Both the position numbers and the translations under genes were made by a program. Positions 40,005-49,033 of a stretch of 64,000 nucleotides of DNA are shown here, piece by piece. The DNA is from Streptomyces exfoliatus. GTDB lineage: Bacteria > Actinomycetota > Actinomycetes > Streptomycetales > Streptomycetaceae. Numbering within the stretch: the first letter of the stretch is position 1; the number at the start of each line of letters is the position of its first letter. The notes under the pieces are model-generated. The model worked only from the letters and a program-made list of their open reading frames with translations. It ran no database searches and was not told the DNA's origin. The stretch lies in contig NZ_JNZP01000018.1 in NCBI RefSeq assembly GCF_000725545.1, positions 186,001 through 250,000 of the forward strand. Reading direction: 5' to 3'.

Positions 40005-40436
40005 ATGATGAGCACGAAGAGCGGGCCACCCACCCGTCCACTCCCCCACGACCCCGCGGAACCGCCCCCCGCGCCCCCGACCCACCCGTTCCCGGTCGAC
40101 CCGCGGTCCCCGAAGCCGACGCCCGGGCCGAAGCCAGGGCCGGGTCCGGGGCCGGGGCCGAAGCCCGGCCTTGGGCCCCGGGCGGCTGGAGGGGTGATGG
40201 GACATCCGCCCAGCGATCCGGTTCCGCCGAGTCCCACCCCGGCGCCGGGTCCCGGGCCCGGCCCGCAGCCCGGGCCCGTTCCCGGTCCGGTGCCCGGGCC
40301 CGGCGGGCCTGATCCGGTGCCGCCGGCGCCGCCGCAGCCCGAGCCGGATCCTCAGCCCGGGGGACCTTCCCCGGAACCGGGCCCCCGTCCGGGGCCTCTG
40401 CCCGGTCCCGCGCCCGCTCCGGAGCCGGTCACCTGA
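40005..40436 (+). CDS. Pro/Gly-rich low-complexity protein
   Basis: 143 residues, over half Pro and Gly, with (PG)n and PxP runs (KPGPGPGPGPKPGLGP), no signal peptide, no membrane segment and no Cys. AAGGAGG lies nine bases before the ATG, which argues for real translation. It could be an intrinsically disordered or SH3/WW-binding-like protein. The preceding 180 bp hold no recognisable element apart from this site. Not recognised. Confidence 0.55.
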   Translation: MMSTKSGPPTRPLPHDPAEPPPAPPTHPFPVDPRSPKPTPGPKPGPGPGPGPKPGLGPRAAGGVMGHPPSDPVPPSPTPAPGPGPGPQPGPVPGPVPGPGGPDPVPPAPPQPEPDPQPGGPSPEPGPRPGPLPGPAPAPEPVT

Positions 40437-40463
40437 CCGCTGTCACGGCTGTCGCTGTGCCTG

Positions 40464-41264
40464 TCAGCGGCTCACCGGCTCCCAGTACCGGGCGAGCGCG
40501 CCCTCCTGGTACGGGGCGGGGCTCACGCTCAGTTCGCCGGCGAAGGGACGGTCGAGGACGAGGACGAGGAGCAGGCTGAAGCCGATGAGGGCGGCGACCG
40601 AGGCGACGAAGAGGAGCTGGATCCGCAGTCTGCGCATGCCGTACAGGAAGGTGAGCGGGATGAGGACGAGCGCGCCGCCGAAGGCCAGGACCTGGAGCAG
40701 CGGCGGGAGTTCCTGCTCGGCCATGGTCAGGCGGGAGCGGCGCTGGCCGGCGACGTCGTTGAGGCGGGCGACGGCCTCCTCGTAGAAGACCTCCTCGCGG
40801 ACCGTCCTCGGCTCGTACGCCTGGAGGACGCCGAAGGCGGTCTGGAGGTGCCGTTCCGTGGCGCCGTAGGTGGGCTGCCCGGCGCGCATGCGGGGCCACT
40901 GGTCCTCGACGACCGCGTGGACGTAGCTGCTGAGGGCCGCGTCCAGGTCGGCGCGGACCGGGGCCGGGAAGGCGCCGGCGTCGCGTGCGATGAGAGCGAT
41001 GTCGGTGGCTTCGGTGGCCACGATGGTCTGGGTGCTGTCCAGTTGGGTCCAGAGGGTGACGATGACGAAGGCGAGGATGATCCCGTAGATGGCGCCGAAC
41101 ATCCCCAGCGTCACCCCGACCATGTCGTTGTGCTCGCCCTCGGCCAGCGACGGGTACTTGCGGCGTGCCAGCACGCTGCCGGCGGCGGCCAGGGCGACCG
41201 TACCGCCGACGGTGATCAGGGCCAGGGTGAAGGTGCTGAAGTAGTTGAGCAGCCAGAGCGACAT
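40464..41264 (-). CDS. DUF4239 membrane protein
   Basis: 266 residues from the ATG at 41264. Two N-terminal membrane segments (YFSTFTLALITVGGTVALAAAGS; VGVTLGMFGAIYGIILAFVIVTLW) and two C-terminal ones (VLAFGGALVLIPLTFLYG; LLFVASVAALIGFSLLLVLVLD) flank a soluble helical loop of about 100 residues; the YGIILAFVIVTLW motif marks DUF4239 (bestrophin-like). Function unknown. The start lacks a ribosome binding site and may be leaderless (TAGACT eight bases upstream). Confidence 0.85.
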   Translation of the reverse strand: MSLWLLNYFSTFTLALITVGGTVALAAAGSVLARRKYPSLAEGEHNDMVGVTLGMFGAIYGIILAFVIVTLWTQLDSTQTIVATEATDIALIARDAGAFPAPVRADLDAALSSYVHAVVEDQWPRMRAGQPTYGATERHLQTAFGVLQAYEPRTVREEVFYEEAVARLNDVAGQRRSRLTMAEQELPPLLQVLAFGGALVLIPLTFLYGMRRLRIQLLFVASVAALIGFSLLLVLVLDRPFAGELSVSPAPYQEGALARYWEPVSR

Positions 41265-41483
41265 GTGCGGGAAGTCTAGGGACGCGGTGATCACGGTGGC
41301 GCCGCCGCGACGGCGCGCCCAGCCCCGTCTCGCCCGGTCTCGCTCGGCTTCACCCGGTCCCACCCGGTCGCGTGCCCTCTCACCCCGTCGTTCGCTCTCC
41401 TCGTTCCCCGGCGCTCGGGCGTCCCCCGGCCGAGGCGGCGCTCGTGTGTCGCGAGGTTGACGCCGGCTGCCCCGGCGAACAGA

Positions 41484-41519
41484 AGGGGTCGCCCGGCGCG
41501 TTCGCGCCGGGCGACCCCT
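41484..41519 (-). terminator. M4 protease terminator
   Basis: A perfect 16-bp stem (AGGGGTCGCCCGGCGC with its complement) and a 4-nt loop, 15 bp after the protease stop. The 220 bp to the DUF4239 start hold only degenerate CACCCGGTC-like repeats. Confidence 0.9.
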
Positions 41520-41534
41520 GGACGGTGAGGGTGG

Positions 41535-43145
41535 TTACTTGACGTTGATCGCCGTCCAGGCCGCGGCCACGGCGGTGTGCTCAGGGCTGCCCGCGCCGTA
41601 GAGGTCGGCGGCGGCCGAGAGGGTGGCCACGCGGGCGCCGGCGTAGTTGGTGGAGGAGGTCATGTAGGTGGAGAGGGCCTTGTACCAGATCTTGTAGGCG
41701 GCGGCGCGGCCGATGCCCGTGACGGTGGAGCCGTCGAAGGTCGGGGAGTTGTAGGAGACGCCGTTGAGCGTCTTGGCGCCGCTGCCCTCGGCCAGCAGGT
41801 AGAAGAAGTGGTTGGCCGGGCCCGAGGAGTAGTGGACGTCGAGGCGGCCGAGGCTGCTGGACCAGTAGTCGGCGGAGTTGCCGTCGCGGCTCGGCTTGTC
41901 CATGTAGCGGAGCGGGGTGCCGTTGCCGCGGATGTCGATCTTCTCGCCGACGAGGTAGTCGCCGACGTCCGAGGCGTTGGCCGCGTAGAACTCGACCGAG
42001 GTGCCGAGGATGTCCGAGGTGGCTTCGTTGAGGCCGCCCGACTCCTTGCTGTAGCGCAGGTTGGCGGTGGCGGCGGTCAGGCCGTGGGTCATCTCGTGGC
42101 CGGCCACGTCGATGGACGTCAGCGGCTTGGCGTTGCCCGCGCCGTCGCCGTACGTCATGCAGAAGCAGGAGTCGGACCAGAAGGCGTTGACGTACGCGTT
42201 GCCGTAGTGGACGCGGGAGTAGGCGGCGACGCCGTCGCCGCGGATGCCGTTGCGGCCCAGCTCGTTCTTGTAGAAGTCCCAGGTGAGGGCCGCGCCGTAG
42301 TGGGCGTCCGCGGCGGCGGTCTCGCGGTTCGTCGCCAGGCCGTTGCCCCAGGTGTCGGTGCTGTTGGTGAAGAGGGTGCCGGTACCGCTGGTGGCGCCCT
42401 TCAGGTCGTACGTCTTGTGGCCGCCGCGGGCCGTGTCCGTGAGGCTGTACGAGGGGGCCGTGCCGAGCGTGACCGTGCCCGCGTACTGGGTGTGACCGGT
42501 GCCCGTCTCGATCGCCTCGTACGCGTACAGCTCCTTGCCCGTGGCGGCGTCGGTGATGACGTGGCGCTCGCTCGGGGTGCCGTCGGCCTGGACGCCCGTG
42601 ACGGTCGTCTCCCAGGCGAGGGCCGGCTTGCCGGTGGCCGCCCAGATCACCTTGCGGGACGAGGCCGGGGCGGCGGACCTCGCGTCGGAGGAGGCCGCGG
42701 CGGCCTTGCCCGCGGTCGCGGCGGTGACCTTCGCGGTCGTGCTCGCCACCGATATACGGGCCTCGGTCGCCTTCGTCGTGGCGCGCGAGCCGTTCTTCTT
42801 CTGGTGGACGACGAGGTCGCCACCGAGGACGGGCAGGCCCTCGTACGTGCGCTCGTAGCGCGTGTGGACGGTGCCGTCGGCGTCCTTGACGACGTCCCTG
42901 ACGACGAGCTTCTCCTGGCCGGAGAGGCCGATGGCCCTGGCCGTCGCGGCCGCTCCGGACTGCGCCTCCTGGACGGCGGCGGCGCGCTCGGAGCCGGTGA
43001 GCACGAGCGCGGTGGCGCCGGCCTCGCGCTGGACGTCGGCGCTGGCGGATCCGGTCTGGACTCCGACGACGACCATCGCGGCCGATGCGATCAGGGCGGC
43101 GGCGGTGGTGGCGGTGCGGCGGTGCGAGGACTGCTGGCGGGTCAC
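41535..43145 (-). CDS. secreted M4 neutral metalloprotease
   Basis: 536 residues. Signal peptide to about residue 36 (ASA), FTP/propeptide region to about 210, then the thermolysin-like domain. Zinc ligands His350 and His354 (HEMTH) and Glu374 (GLNEATSD), with catalytic Glu351; VHYSSGPANHFFYLLAEG holds the catalytic His region. SCFCMTYGDG suggests a CxC disulphide. It degrades extracellular protein. Confidence 0.96.
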   Translation of the reverse strand: MTRQQSSHRRTATTAAALIASAAMVVVGVQTGSASADVQREAGATALVLTGSERAAAVQEAQSGAAATARAIGLSGQEKLVVRDVVKDADGTVHTRYERTYEGLPVLGGDLVVHQKKNGSRATTKATEARISVASTTAKVTAATAGKAAAASSDARSAAPASSRKVIWAATGKPALAWETTVTGVQADGTPSERHVITDAATGKELYAYEAIETGTGHTQYAGTVTLGTAPSYSLTDTARGGHKTYDLKGATSGTGTLFTNSTDTWGNGLATNRETAAADAHYGAALTWDFYKNELGRNGIRGDGVAAYSRVHYGNAYVNAFWSDSCFCMTYGDGAGNAKPLTSIDVAGHEMTHGLTAATANLRYSKESGGLNEATSDILGTSVEFYAANASDVGDYLVGEKIDIRGNGTPLRYMDKPSRDGNSADYWSSSLGRLDVHYSSGPANHFFYLLAEGSGAKTLNGVSYNSPTFDGSTVTGIGRAAAYKIWYKALSTYMTSSTNYAGARVATLSAAADLYGAGSPEHTAVAAAWTAINVK

Positions 43146-43343
43146 GCGGGCTCCTTCGCTGAAAAGCGTGGGGATTGTGGGGGGGGTGGTGGCGCGGGTG
43201 AGAGCGTGCCAGCGAATCAGCCCGTTTGACAGGTCTGCAACAAGAATTTGACCATGTGTTGTCCGAAGGACAGTGAAGTGTGTTCGGTATGCGGGGTGTT
43301 GGGCGGGGGCAGGGGCGACATTTGCCCGGAAGCGGGCAGTGGA

Positions 43344-43373
43344 AAGCCCCCCGGAGGGAGGGCCGGGGGGCTT
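43344..43373 (-). terminator. terminator after ku
   Basis: AAGCCCCCCGG (43344-43354) pairs with CCGGGGGGCTT (43363-43373). It lies 60 bp after the ku stop; the gap holds GTGCGG hexamer repeats (about 43378-43402). Confidence 0.8.
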
Positions 43374-43433
43374 CGTGTGCGGGTGCGGGTGCGGGTGCGC
43401 GTGTGTGGGTGGGGAGCGGTGGCTGGTGGTGTT

Positions 43434-44516
43434 TCAGGCCGTGCGCTTGCGCGGCGTCGCCTTCTTGGCCGGGGCGGCCTTCTTCGCCGCCGTCTTCTTC
43501 GCCGCGGCCTTCGGCTCCTCCTTCGCCGCCGTCTTCTTCGCTGCCGTCTTCGCCGTGCTCTTCGCGGTGACCTTCGTCGCCGTCTTCCTCGCCGTCCCGC
43601 CCGTGGCCTTCGACGTCGACTTGCGGGCCGGGGCCGCCGTCTCCTTCGTGGGCGCCCTCGACGTGGACTTCTTGCCGCCCGTCTCCTTCGGCGTCCCGCG
43701 CGGCTTGAACTCCGTCACCACGGCGTCCCCCTCGCCACGCGCCTCCTTCGCCGCCCTGACACTGCTCTCCAGGGCCGCCATCAGGTCGATGACCTGGCCA
43801 CCGGCCGGCTCTCCCGGCTCCGGCGCCGCGACACCCTCGCCGCCCTCCGCCTTCGCCGCGATCATCTCCTCGACCGCGGCGCGGTAGTCGTCGTGCAGGG
43901 TGCCGATGTCGACCTCTCCGAGCGTGGCCATCAGGGCGTCCGCCAGGTCGAGTTCGGCCTCACGTACGGCGACCGGGGTCTCCGGGGCCACCCCTTCCGG
44001 GGCGCGGATCTCGTCCGGCCAGAGCAGGCCGTGCATCGCGATCACGTCGTCCACGACCCTGAGCATGCCGAGGCGCTCCCGCCCCCTGAGCGCGAACTTG
44101 GCCACGGCCACCTTGTCGCTGCGCTTGAGCGCCTCGCGGAGCAGCGTGTACGGCTTGGCGGCGGGTACGCCGTTCGCCGAGAGGTAGTACGCGGCGTCCA
44201 TCTGGAGCGGATCGATCTCACCGGCTGGCACGAAGGACACGATCTCGATCGTCTTCGCCGTGGGCAGCGGCAGGGCGGCCAGGTCCTCGTCGGTGATCGG
44301 GATCATGCTCCCGTCCGCGTCCTCGTACGCCTTGCCGATCTCCGCCGCCGAGAGCTCCTCGCCGTCGACCTCGCACACCTTCTTGTAGCGGACGCGGCCG
44401 CCGTCCTCGGTGTGGATCTGACGGAAGGAGACGGACCGGCTCTCCGTGGCGTTCACGAGCTTGATCGGGATGCTGACCAGGCCGAAGGATATGGCACCGT
44501 TCCAGATGGATCTCAC
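43434..44516 (-). CDS. ku: Ku end-binding protein with H1-like tail
   Basis: 360 residues. The bacterial Ku core spans residues 1-255 (RSIWNGAISFGLVSIPIKL, then VRYKKVCEVDG and YYLSANG). The last about 90 residues are Lys/Ala/Thr-rich with AKKTA-type repeats, as in Streptomyces Ku with histone-H1-like tails that bind DNA. It rings DNA ends and recruits the ligase and polymerase. It is divergent from those genes, with 50 bp between the starts. Confidence 0.97.
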   Translation of the reverse strand: MRSIWNGAISFGLVSIPIKLVNATESRSVSFRQIHTEDGGRVRYKKVCEVDGEELSAAEIGKAYEDADGSMIPITDEDLAALPLPTAKTIEIVSFVPAGEIDPLQMDAAYYLSANGVPAAKPYTLLREALKRSDKVAVAKFALRGRERLGMLRVVDDVIAMHGLLWPDEIRAPEGVAPETPVAVREAELDLADALMATLGEVDIGTLHDDYRAAVEEMIAAKAEGGEGVAAPEPGEPAGGQVIDLMAALESSVRAAKEARGEGDAVVTEFKPRGTPKETGGKKSTSRAPTKETAAPARKSTSKATGGTARKTATKVTAKSTAKTAAKKTAAKEEPKAAAKKTAAKKAAPAKKATPRKRTA

Positions 44517-44566
44517 GGTTCTTCCCTTTCGAGCCGAATCATCCGAAAACGTGGGATTCTCATCGT

Positions 44567-45463
44567 ATGACGCCCCTCACAGAGGTGGACGGACGGCGCC
44601 TGGCGCTCAGCAACCTGCACAAGGTGCTCCACCCGGTCACCGGCACCACCAAGGGGGAGGTGCTCCACTACTACGCGACCGTCGGGGCCGCGATCCTGCC
44701 GCATCTGCGGGACCGGCCCGTGTCCTTCCTCCGCTATCCGGACGGTCCCGACGGGCAGCTCTTCTTCACGAAGAATCCGCCGCCCGGCACACCCGCCTGG
44801 GTGACGACCACCCCCGTCCCCCGCTCCGAGGACCCCGGCGCCCGGCAGGTGGTGATCCAGGACCTGGCCTCCCTGATGTGGGCGGCGAACCTCGTCGTGG
44901 AGTTCCACACGCCCCAGTGGCGGACCTCCTCCCCCGCCGTCGCCGACCGTCTCGTCCTCGACCTCGACCCCGGGCCGCCCGCGACGGTCGTCGAGTGCTG
45001 CCGGGTCGCGCTGCACCTGCGCGAGCGGCTCGCCGCCGACGGTCTCCAGGCCTTCGCCAAGACCTCCGGGTCCAAGGGCCTGCACCTGCTCGTACCCGTG
45101 GTGCCGACCCCGTCCGCGCAGGTCTCTGCGTACGCGAGGCAGCTCGCCGTCGAGGCGGAGGCGGCACTGCCCAAGCTGGTCGTGCACCGGATGGCCAAGG
45201 CGCTGCGGCCCGGGAAGGTCTTCGTCGACCACAGCCAGAACGCCGCCGCCAAGACCACCGCCACCCCCTACACCCTGCGGGCCCGGGCCCGGCCCGCCGT
45301 CTCCGCCCCCGTCACCTGGGAGGAGGTGGAGGACGGGGCCCACCGCACCGCGACCCCGGAGGCCCTCGTCCTCCTGATGGACGACATCACGCCACGTCTT
45401 GAGCGGTACGGGGACCTCCTGGCGCCCCTTTTCGCACCCGAACGGGCGGGGAGGCTGCCGTGA
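44567..45463 (+). CDS. LigD-type polymerase (PolDom) of non-homologous end joining
   Basis: 298 residues of the archaeo-eukaryotic primase-like polymerase domain only. Motif I is in LVLDLDPGPPATV (DxD), motif II is TSGSKGLHLLVPV, and KVFVDHSQNAAAKTT is the DHSQN motif III. It fills gaps at broken ends, preferring ribonucleotides in characterised LigD proteins. The ATG follows 50 bp of divergent promoter; its stop overlaps the ligase GTG (GTGA). In Streptomyces the corresponding gene has been called polK. Confidence 0.95.
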   Translation: MTPLTEVDGRRLALSNLHKVLHPVTGTTKGEVLHYYATVGAAILPHLRDRPVSFLRYPDGPDGQLFFTKNPPPGTPAWVTTTPVPRSEDPGARQVVIQDLASLMWAANLVVEFHTPQWRTSSPAVADRLVLDLDPGPPATVVECCRVALHLRERLAADGLQAFAKTSGSKGLHLLVPVVPTPSAQVSAYARQLAVEAEAALPKLVVHRMAKALRPGKVFVDHSQNAAAKTTATPYTLRARARPAVSAPVTWEEVEDGAHRTATPEALVLLMDDITPRLERYGDLLAPLFAPERAGRLP

Positions 45464-46425
45464 GGGACGCCGATGGCCCGGGTGGTGCCGGGGGCTCGGG
45501 GGGCGCCGGCGGCTCGGGCGCCCCGGGCCCCGCGGCCGTCGTGCTGTTCCCGCCCGTCGACGTCATGCGGCCGCGGCCCGCCGACGAGATCCCCGTCCAG
45601 GCCCAGCCGCCCCGGGAGCTGCAGTACTCGCTCAAGCTGGACGGGTTCCGCGCGCTCGCCTTCGTCCTCGCCGACGGGCGGGTCGTCCTCCAGTCCCGCT
45701 CCCGCCGCGACCTCGCCCCCGAGTTCCCCGACATCGCCGCCCACCTGCGCGACCAGCTGCCGCCCGGGATCGTCCTCGACGGGGAGCTCTGCGCCTACCG
45801 GGAGGGGCGGCTCAGCTTCACCGACCTGCTGCGCTCGCACCCCGACCGGGTACGGGCCGGGGTCCCTGTCTCGTACATCGCCTTCGACCTCCTCGCCGTC
45901 CCCGGCCGGGACGTACGGAGCCTGCCGCTCCGCGACCGGTGGGAGCTGCTCGGAACGGCCCTGCGGGAGGCCCGGCCGCCGATCCAGCGCGTCCTGGCCA
46001 CCCTCGACGAGGAGACCGCGCGCAGCTGGTTCCACGACCTGCGGGAAGCGGGCGTCGAGGGGATCGTCGCGAAGCTCCTCGGCTCGCCCTACCGCGCCGG
46101 GCCCACCTGGGCCTGGCGGAAGATCCGGCACGCGGACACCAGCGACGGCGTCCTCCTCGGCGTCCTCGGCCCCGCCGACCGGCCCCGGACCCTGGTCGTA
46201 CGGCTCCCCGACGGCCGCACCGTGACCACCTCGCCCCGGCTCACCCCCGCCCAGTCGCGCGAGGTCGGCGCCGTCGTGGGCGACCGCGCGGGGCCGCTCG
46301 TCCAGGAGCCGGAACACGGGCCCGTACGGTGGGTCGACCCCCCGGTACCCGTCGAACTCCGGCAGATCGCGGGGCGGCAGCGGCAGGAGAACCCGACCTT
46401 CGTGCGCGTACGGGGCGAAGGGTGA
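45460..46425 (+). CDS. ATP-dependent DNA ligase of end joining
   Basis: 321 residues. After a Gly/Ala/Ser-rich N-terminus, the adenylation Lys59 lies in YSLKLDGFR (KxDG), with the later motifs GELCAYREG (III), AFDLLAV (IIIa), EGIVAKLL (IV) and WRKIRH (V); an OB fold follows. It seals double-strand breaks with Ku. The start GTG overlaps the polymerase stop and has GGGAGG before it. The nuclease domain of full LigD is not present here. Confidence 0.95.
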   Translation: MRDADGPGGAGGSGGAGGSGAPGPAAVVLFPPVDVMRPRPADEIPVQAQPPRELQYSLKLDGFRALAFVLADGRVVLQSRSRRDLAPEFPDIAAHLRDQLPPGIVLDGELCAYREGRLSFTDLLRSHPDRVRAGVPVSYIAFDLLAVPGRDVRSLPLRDRWELLGTALREARPPIQRVLATLDEETARSWFHDLREAGVEGIVAKLLGSPYRAGPTWAWRKIRHADTSDGVLLGVLGPADRPRTLVVRLPDGRTVTTSPRLTPAQSREVGAVVGDRAGPLVQEPEHGPVRWVDPPVPVELRQIAGRQRQENPTFVRVRGEG

Positions 46426-46468
46426 ACCACCCTCCGGCGATACCGCGCGGAACCGTCATCGGGTCGTA

Positions 46469-46495
46469 TACGCAGAGCAACTACCCTGCTGCGTA
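46469..46495. promoter_or_regulatory. imperfect inverted repeat before the HEAT gene
   Basis: TACGCAGAGCA and TGCTGCGTA are inverted around ACTACCC. They lie in the 201-bp gap after the ligase gene, along with a direct repeat GCCTGGTACA (46590 and 46618). Possible operator; low certainty. Confidence 0.3.
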
Positions 46496-46626
46496 CCGTA
46501 CATGGCGCAAAGAGAACGCAACGGAAGCCTCCCGCGCGGCCGGTGTCGCCGCTACCGCCTCGTCACCCCTCCCGTGGTGCACACTTGCTGCCTGGTACAG
46601 CGCTCACGGGGAAGGCGGCCTGGTAC

Positions 46627-48759
46627 ATGCTGACGGGGATCGAGGAGGTCGACTGGGCCTCATTGGGGCACGCGTACGGCCCCGCGGACGACGTGCCAGA
46701 GCTGCTCCGCGGACTCGCCTCCGCCGACCCCGCGGAGCGGGAGACCGCCCTCGACGGCATGTACGGGGCCGTGCACCACCAGGGCGACGTCTACGACTCC
46801 ACCCTCGCCTGCATCCCCTTCCTCCTCGAACTCGTCGCCGACCCCGCCGTCCAGGACCGCGGCTGCATCGTCGAACTGCTCACCAGCATCGGCGGGATCG
46901 AACTCGACGACGACGACGAACTGGACGAACTCGGCGCCGACGACGAGGAGTTCATCCCCGCCGCCAACTACGCGATGGCCGCCGCCGCCATCGCCGCAGG
47001 CGCCGACGTCTTCCTCGGGCTCGTCTCCGACCGCGACCCGGAGGTACGGCTCACCGCGCCCTGCGCCCTCGCCTCCCTCCACCCCGAGCCCGCCCGCGTC
47101 CTGACCCTCCTGCGGGAGCGGCTCACCGTCGAGCGGGACACCGAGGTACGGCTCGCCCTCGTCGCCGCCGTCGGGCGCATCGCCCTGCGGCACGCCTCGC
47201 TGCGCACCGAGACCGTCGACTGGCTCGGCTGGCTCGCCCGCGCCGCCCAGGACCCCGGGCTCCGCCTCGCCGCCCTCGCCCAGCGGGCCCGGTGCGCCCC
47301 CGGCGACATCCCCGACGACGTCGTGCCCCGCGTGACCGGGCTCCTGGAGGAGATCAGGACCACCGCGCACCGGCCCGAGCCCGCGACACCGGAGCGGCCG
47401 GCCACCTCGACGCTGATCGGACAGTTCCGGGAGCTCCTGGAGGAACACGCCGCCGGGCGTCCCGCGCCCTGGACCGAGGAGCTGCTGCGCACCCTGCACA
47501 CCGCCCTCGACGACCGGGTCGACGACCGCATCGCCCTCATCCTCGCGCAGCTGCGCAGCCCCGACTGGGGGCAGCGCTCCGACGCGATCTGGCTGTGCGG
47601 CGGGTTGATACGGATCTGGCGCGGGCGGTACGAGGAAGTCGTCCGGCTCGTCGGCGCGCAGCTCCAGGACCCCGAGCCGCGGCTCCGCGAGGCCGCCGCC
47701 TCCTTCCTCGAGCGGCTCTTCGAGCTGGGCGCGCCCGCCGCGGACGCGCTCGTCGCGCGCCTCGGCGCCGGGGCTGGGGCTGGGTCTGGGCGCGGGTTCG
47801 GGGATTCCCGTCGGCCCGGTGGTGCCGGTGCGCGTGGGGGTGTCGGGCGGTCCGGGCGGGACGGGGCGCTCCTCGCGCTGGCCCGCGCGGGGGACGCCCG
47901 TGCCGTTCCGCTGCTCGCGCGCGCCCTGGAGGAGGGCGAGGTGCGGCGGGAGCTGCTGTACGCCACGGACGGGCTCGGGCCCTCCGCCGCCATGCTCGCC
48001 CCGCTGCTGCGTCGCCGGCTCTCCGAGGTCGAGCTCGACGAGCGGCTCCACGACCGGGCCGCGCCCCTGCTGTTCGCCCTCGGGGCCGTACGCGGCGGCC
48101 AGGCCCTGCCGGAGGTCCTGCGGGTCCTGCGCGGGGCGCCGCCCAACCGGCGCGACGGGGTGCGCGAGGCCGCCCTGCGGACCCTGGCGGCCTTCGGGCC
48201 CGCCGCCCGGGAGGCCGTACCCGACATGCGAAGACTCATGGCCTCCGAATCGGCCGCCGTCGCCACCGCTGCGGCACGTGCGCTGTGGGCGGCCGAGGGC
48301 GACCTGGCGGAGGTCCTGCCGGCCCTGGAACGGTGGCTGCGGCCGGGCGTCTCGGGCGCCGACCGGTGCGCCGCGGCCCAGGCCCTCGGCGAGATCGGCC
48401 CGGCCGCCGGCGCGGCCGCCCCCGCCCTCCGGCCCGGGCTTGCCTCGCGGGACCTGTGGGTGCGGGTCCGCAGCGCCGCGGCCCTGTGGCGGGTGTCCGG
48501 GGACACGGCGGCGGCCCTGCCCGTGCTGCTGGGCGCCTGGGAGGAGAACCGGCACGCGCGCGTGGACGTCGCCGAATGTCTGGCGGAGATGGGGCCCGCG
48601 GCGGCGTCCGCGCAGCTCGTGGTCCTCACGGAGCTGACCCGTCGGCGGCGGCACAACGCCCGCGAGGGCGCCTCGGGGAGTCATGACGTCCACCTCGACG
48701 AGAAGCTGCTGACCTTGTGCCGGGCCGCGTTGGCCCGGATGGAGCTCGGGGTCTTCTAG
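46627..48759 (+). CDS. HEAT-repeat protein
   Basis: 710 residues. Many Ala/Leu-rich helix pairs follow each other (for example ALLALARAGDARAVPLLARAL; VREAALRTLAAFGPAAREAVP; DRCAAAQALGEIGPAAGAAAP; VRSAALWRV-type units), as in HEAT/PBS-lyase-like repeat proteins. An acidic loop (LDDDDELDELGADDEEF) sits at about residues 100-117 and a Gly-rich linker (AGAGAGSGRGFG) at about 380. It probably acts as a scaffold. Start from the ATG at 46627; GGAAGG is rather far upstream. The partner is unknown. Confidence 0.8.
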   Translation: MLTGIEEVDWASLGHAYGPADDVPELLRGLASADPAERETALDGMYGAVHHQGDVYDSTLACIPFLLELVADPAVQDRGCIVELLTSIGGIELDDDDELDELGADDEEFIPAANYAMAAAAIAAGADVFLGLVSDRDPEVRLTAPCALASLHPEPARVLTLLRERLTVERDTEVRLALVAAVGRIALRHASLRTETVDWLGWLARAAQDPGLRLAALAQRARCAPGDIPDDVVPRVTGLLEEIRTTAHRPEPATPERPATSTLIGQFRELLEEHAAGRPAPWTEELLRTLHTALDDRVDDRIALILAQLRSPDWGQRSDAIWLCGGLIRIWRGRYEEVVRLVGAQLQDPEPRLREAAASFLERLFELGAPAADALVARLGAGAGAGSGRGFGDSRRPGGAGARGGVGRSGRDGALLALARAGDARAVPLLARALEEGEVRRELLYATDGLGPSAAMLAPLLRRRLSEVELDERLHDRAAPLLFALGAVRGGQALPEVLRVLRGAPPNRRDGVREAALRTLAAFGPAAREAVPDMRRLMASESAAVATAAARALWAAEGDLAEVLPALERWLRPGVSGADRCAAAQALGEIGPAAGAAAPALRPGLASRDLWVRVRSAAALWRVSGDTAAALPVLLGAWEENRHARVDVAECLAEMGPAAASAQLVVLTELTRRRRHNAREGASGSHDVHLDEKLLTLCRAALARMELGVF

Positions 48760-48840
48760 AGGTGGCGGGCGTGCGCTGGGGGGGTGCGCCTGGCCGGTGG
48801 GCCTTGCGCCTGGCCGGTGGGCCTGCGTGGGGGCCGTTCC

Positions 48841-48944
48841 GGGGGTCGCGTTCGGGACTGCATGATTTACGGCGCTTCCGGCCTGTCGTTGTAGCCGTTT
48901 CTCATGCGCCACAAATCGCGCTTTACGTCCCGAACGCGACCCCC
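48841..48944. repeat. 104-bp element with 18-bp perfect terminal inverted repeats
   Basis: GGGGGTCGCGTTCGGGAC (48841-48858) and its exact complement (48927-48944) enclose 68 bp that contain a second imperfect inverted repeat (GATTTACGGCGC against GCGCCACAAATC). It lies in a 274-bp gap with no gene. MITE-like or a structured RNA. Confidence 0.7.
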
Positions 48945-49033
48945 TCCACGTCCCCCACTCCCGCCCTCGGTCGTCTGCGGCTTGCCCTTCCAGCGGCGAG
49001 CAAAAGGGGCTTTCCTCCGAATAAGGTCTCCCT

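Noticed and set aside
43376..43410. GTGCGG hexamer tract as a regulatory repeat or CRISPR-like array
   Set aside because: Simple-sequence slippage in the ku trailer; no spacers. No CRISPR-like array seen anywhere in the window.
45399..48686. A 1095-codon plus-strand open frame
   Set aside because: Alternate frame over the ligase and HEAT genes; Arg/Pro/Gly-rich. The genes in the other frame have clear motifs and coupling.
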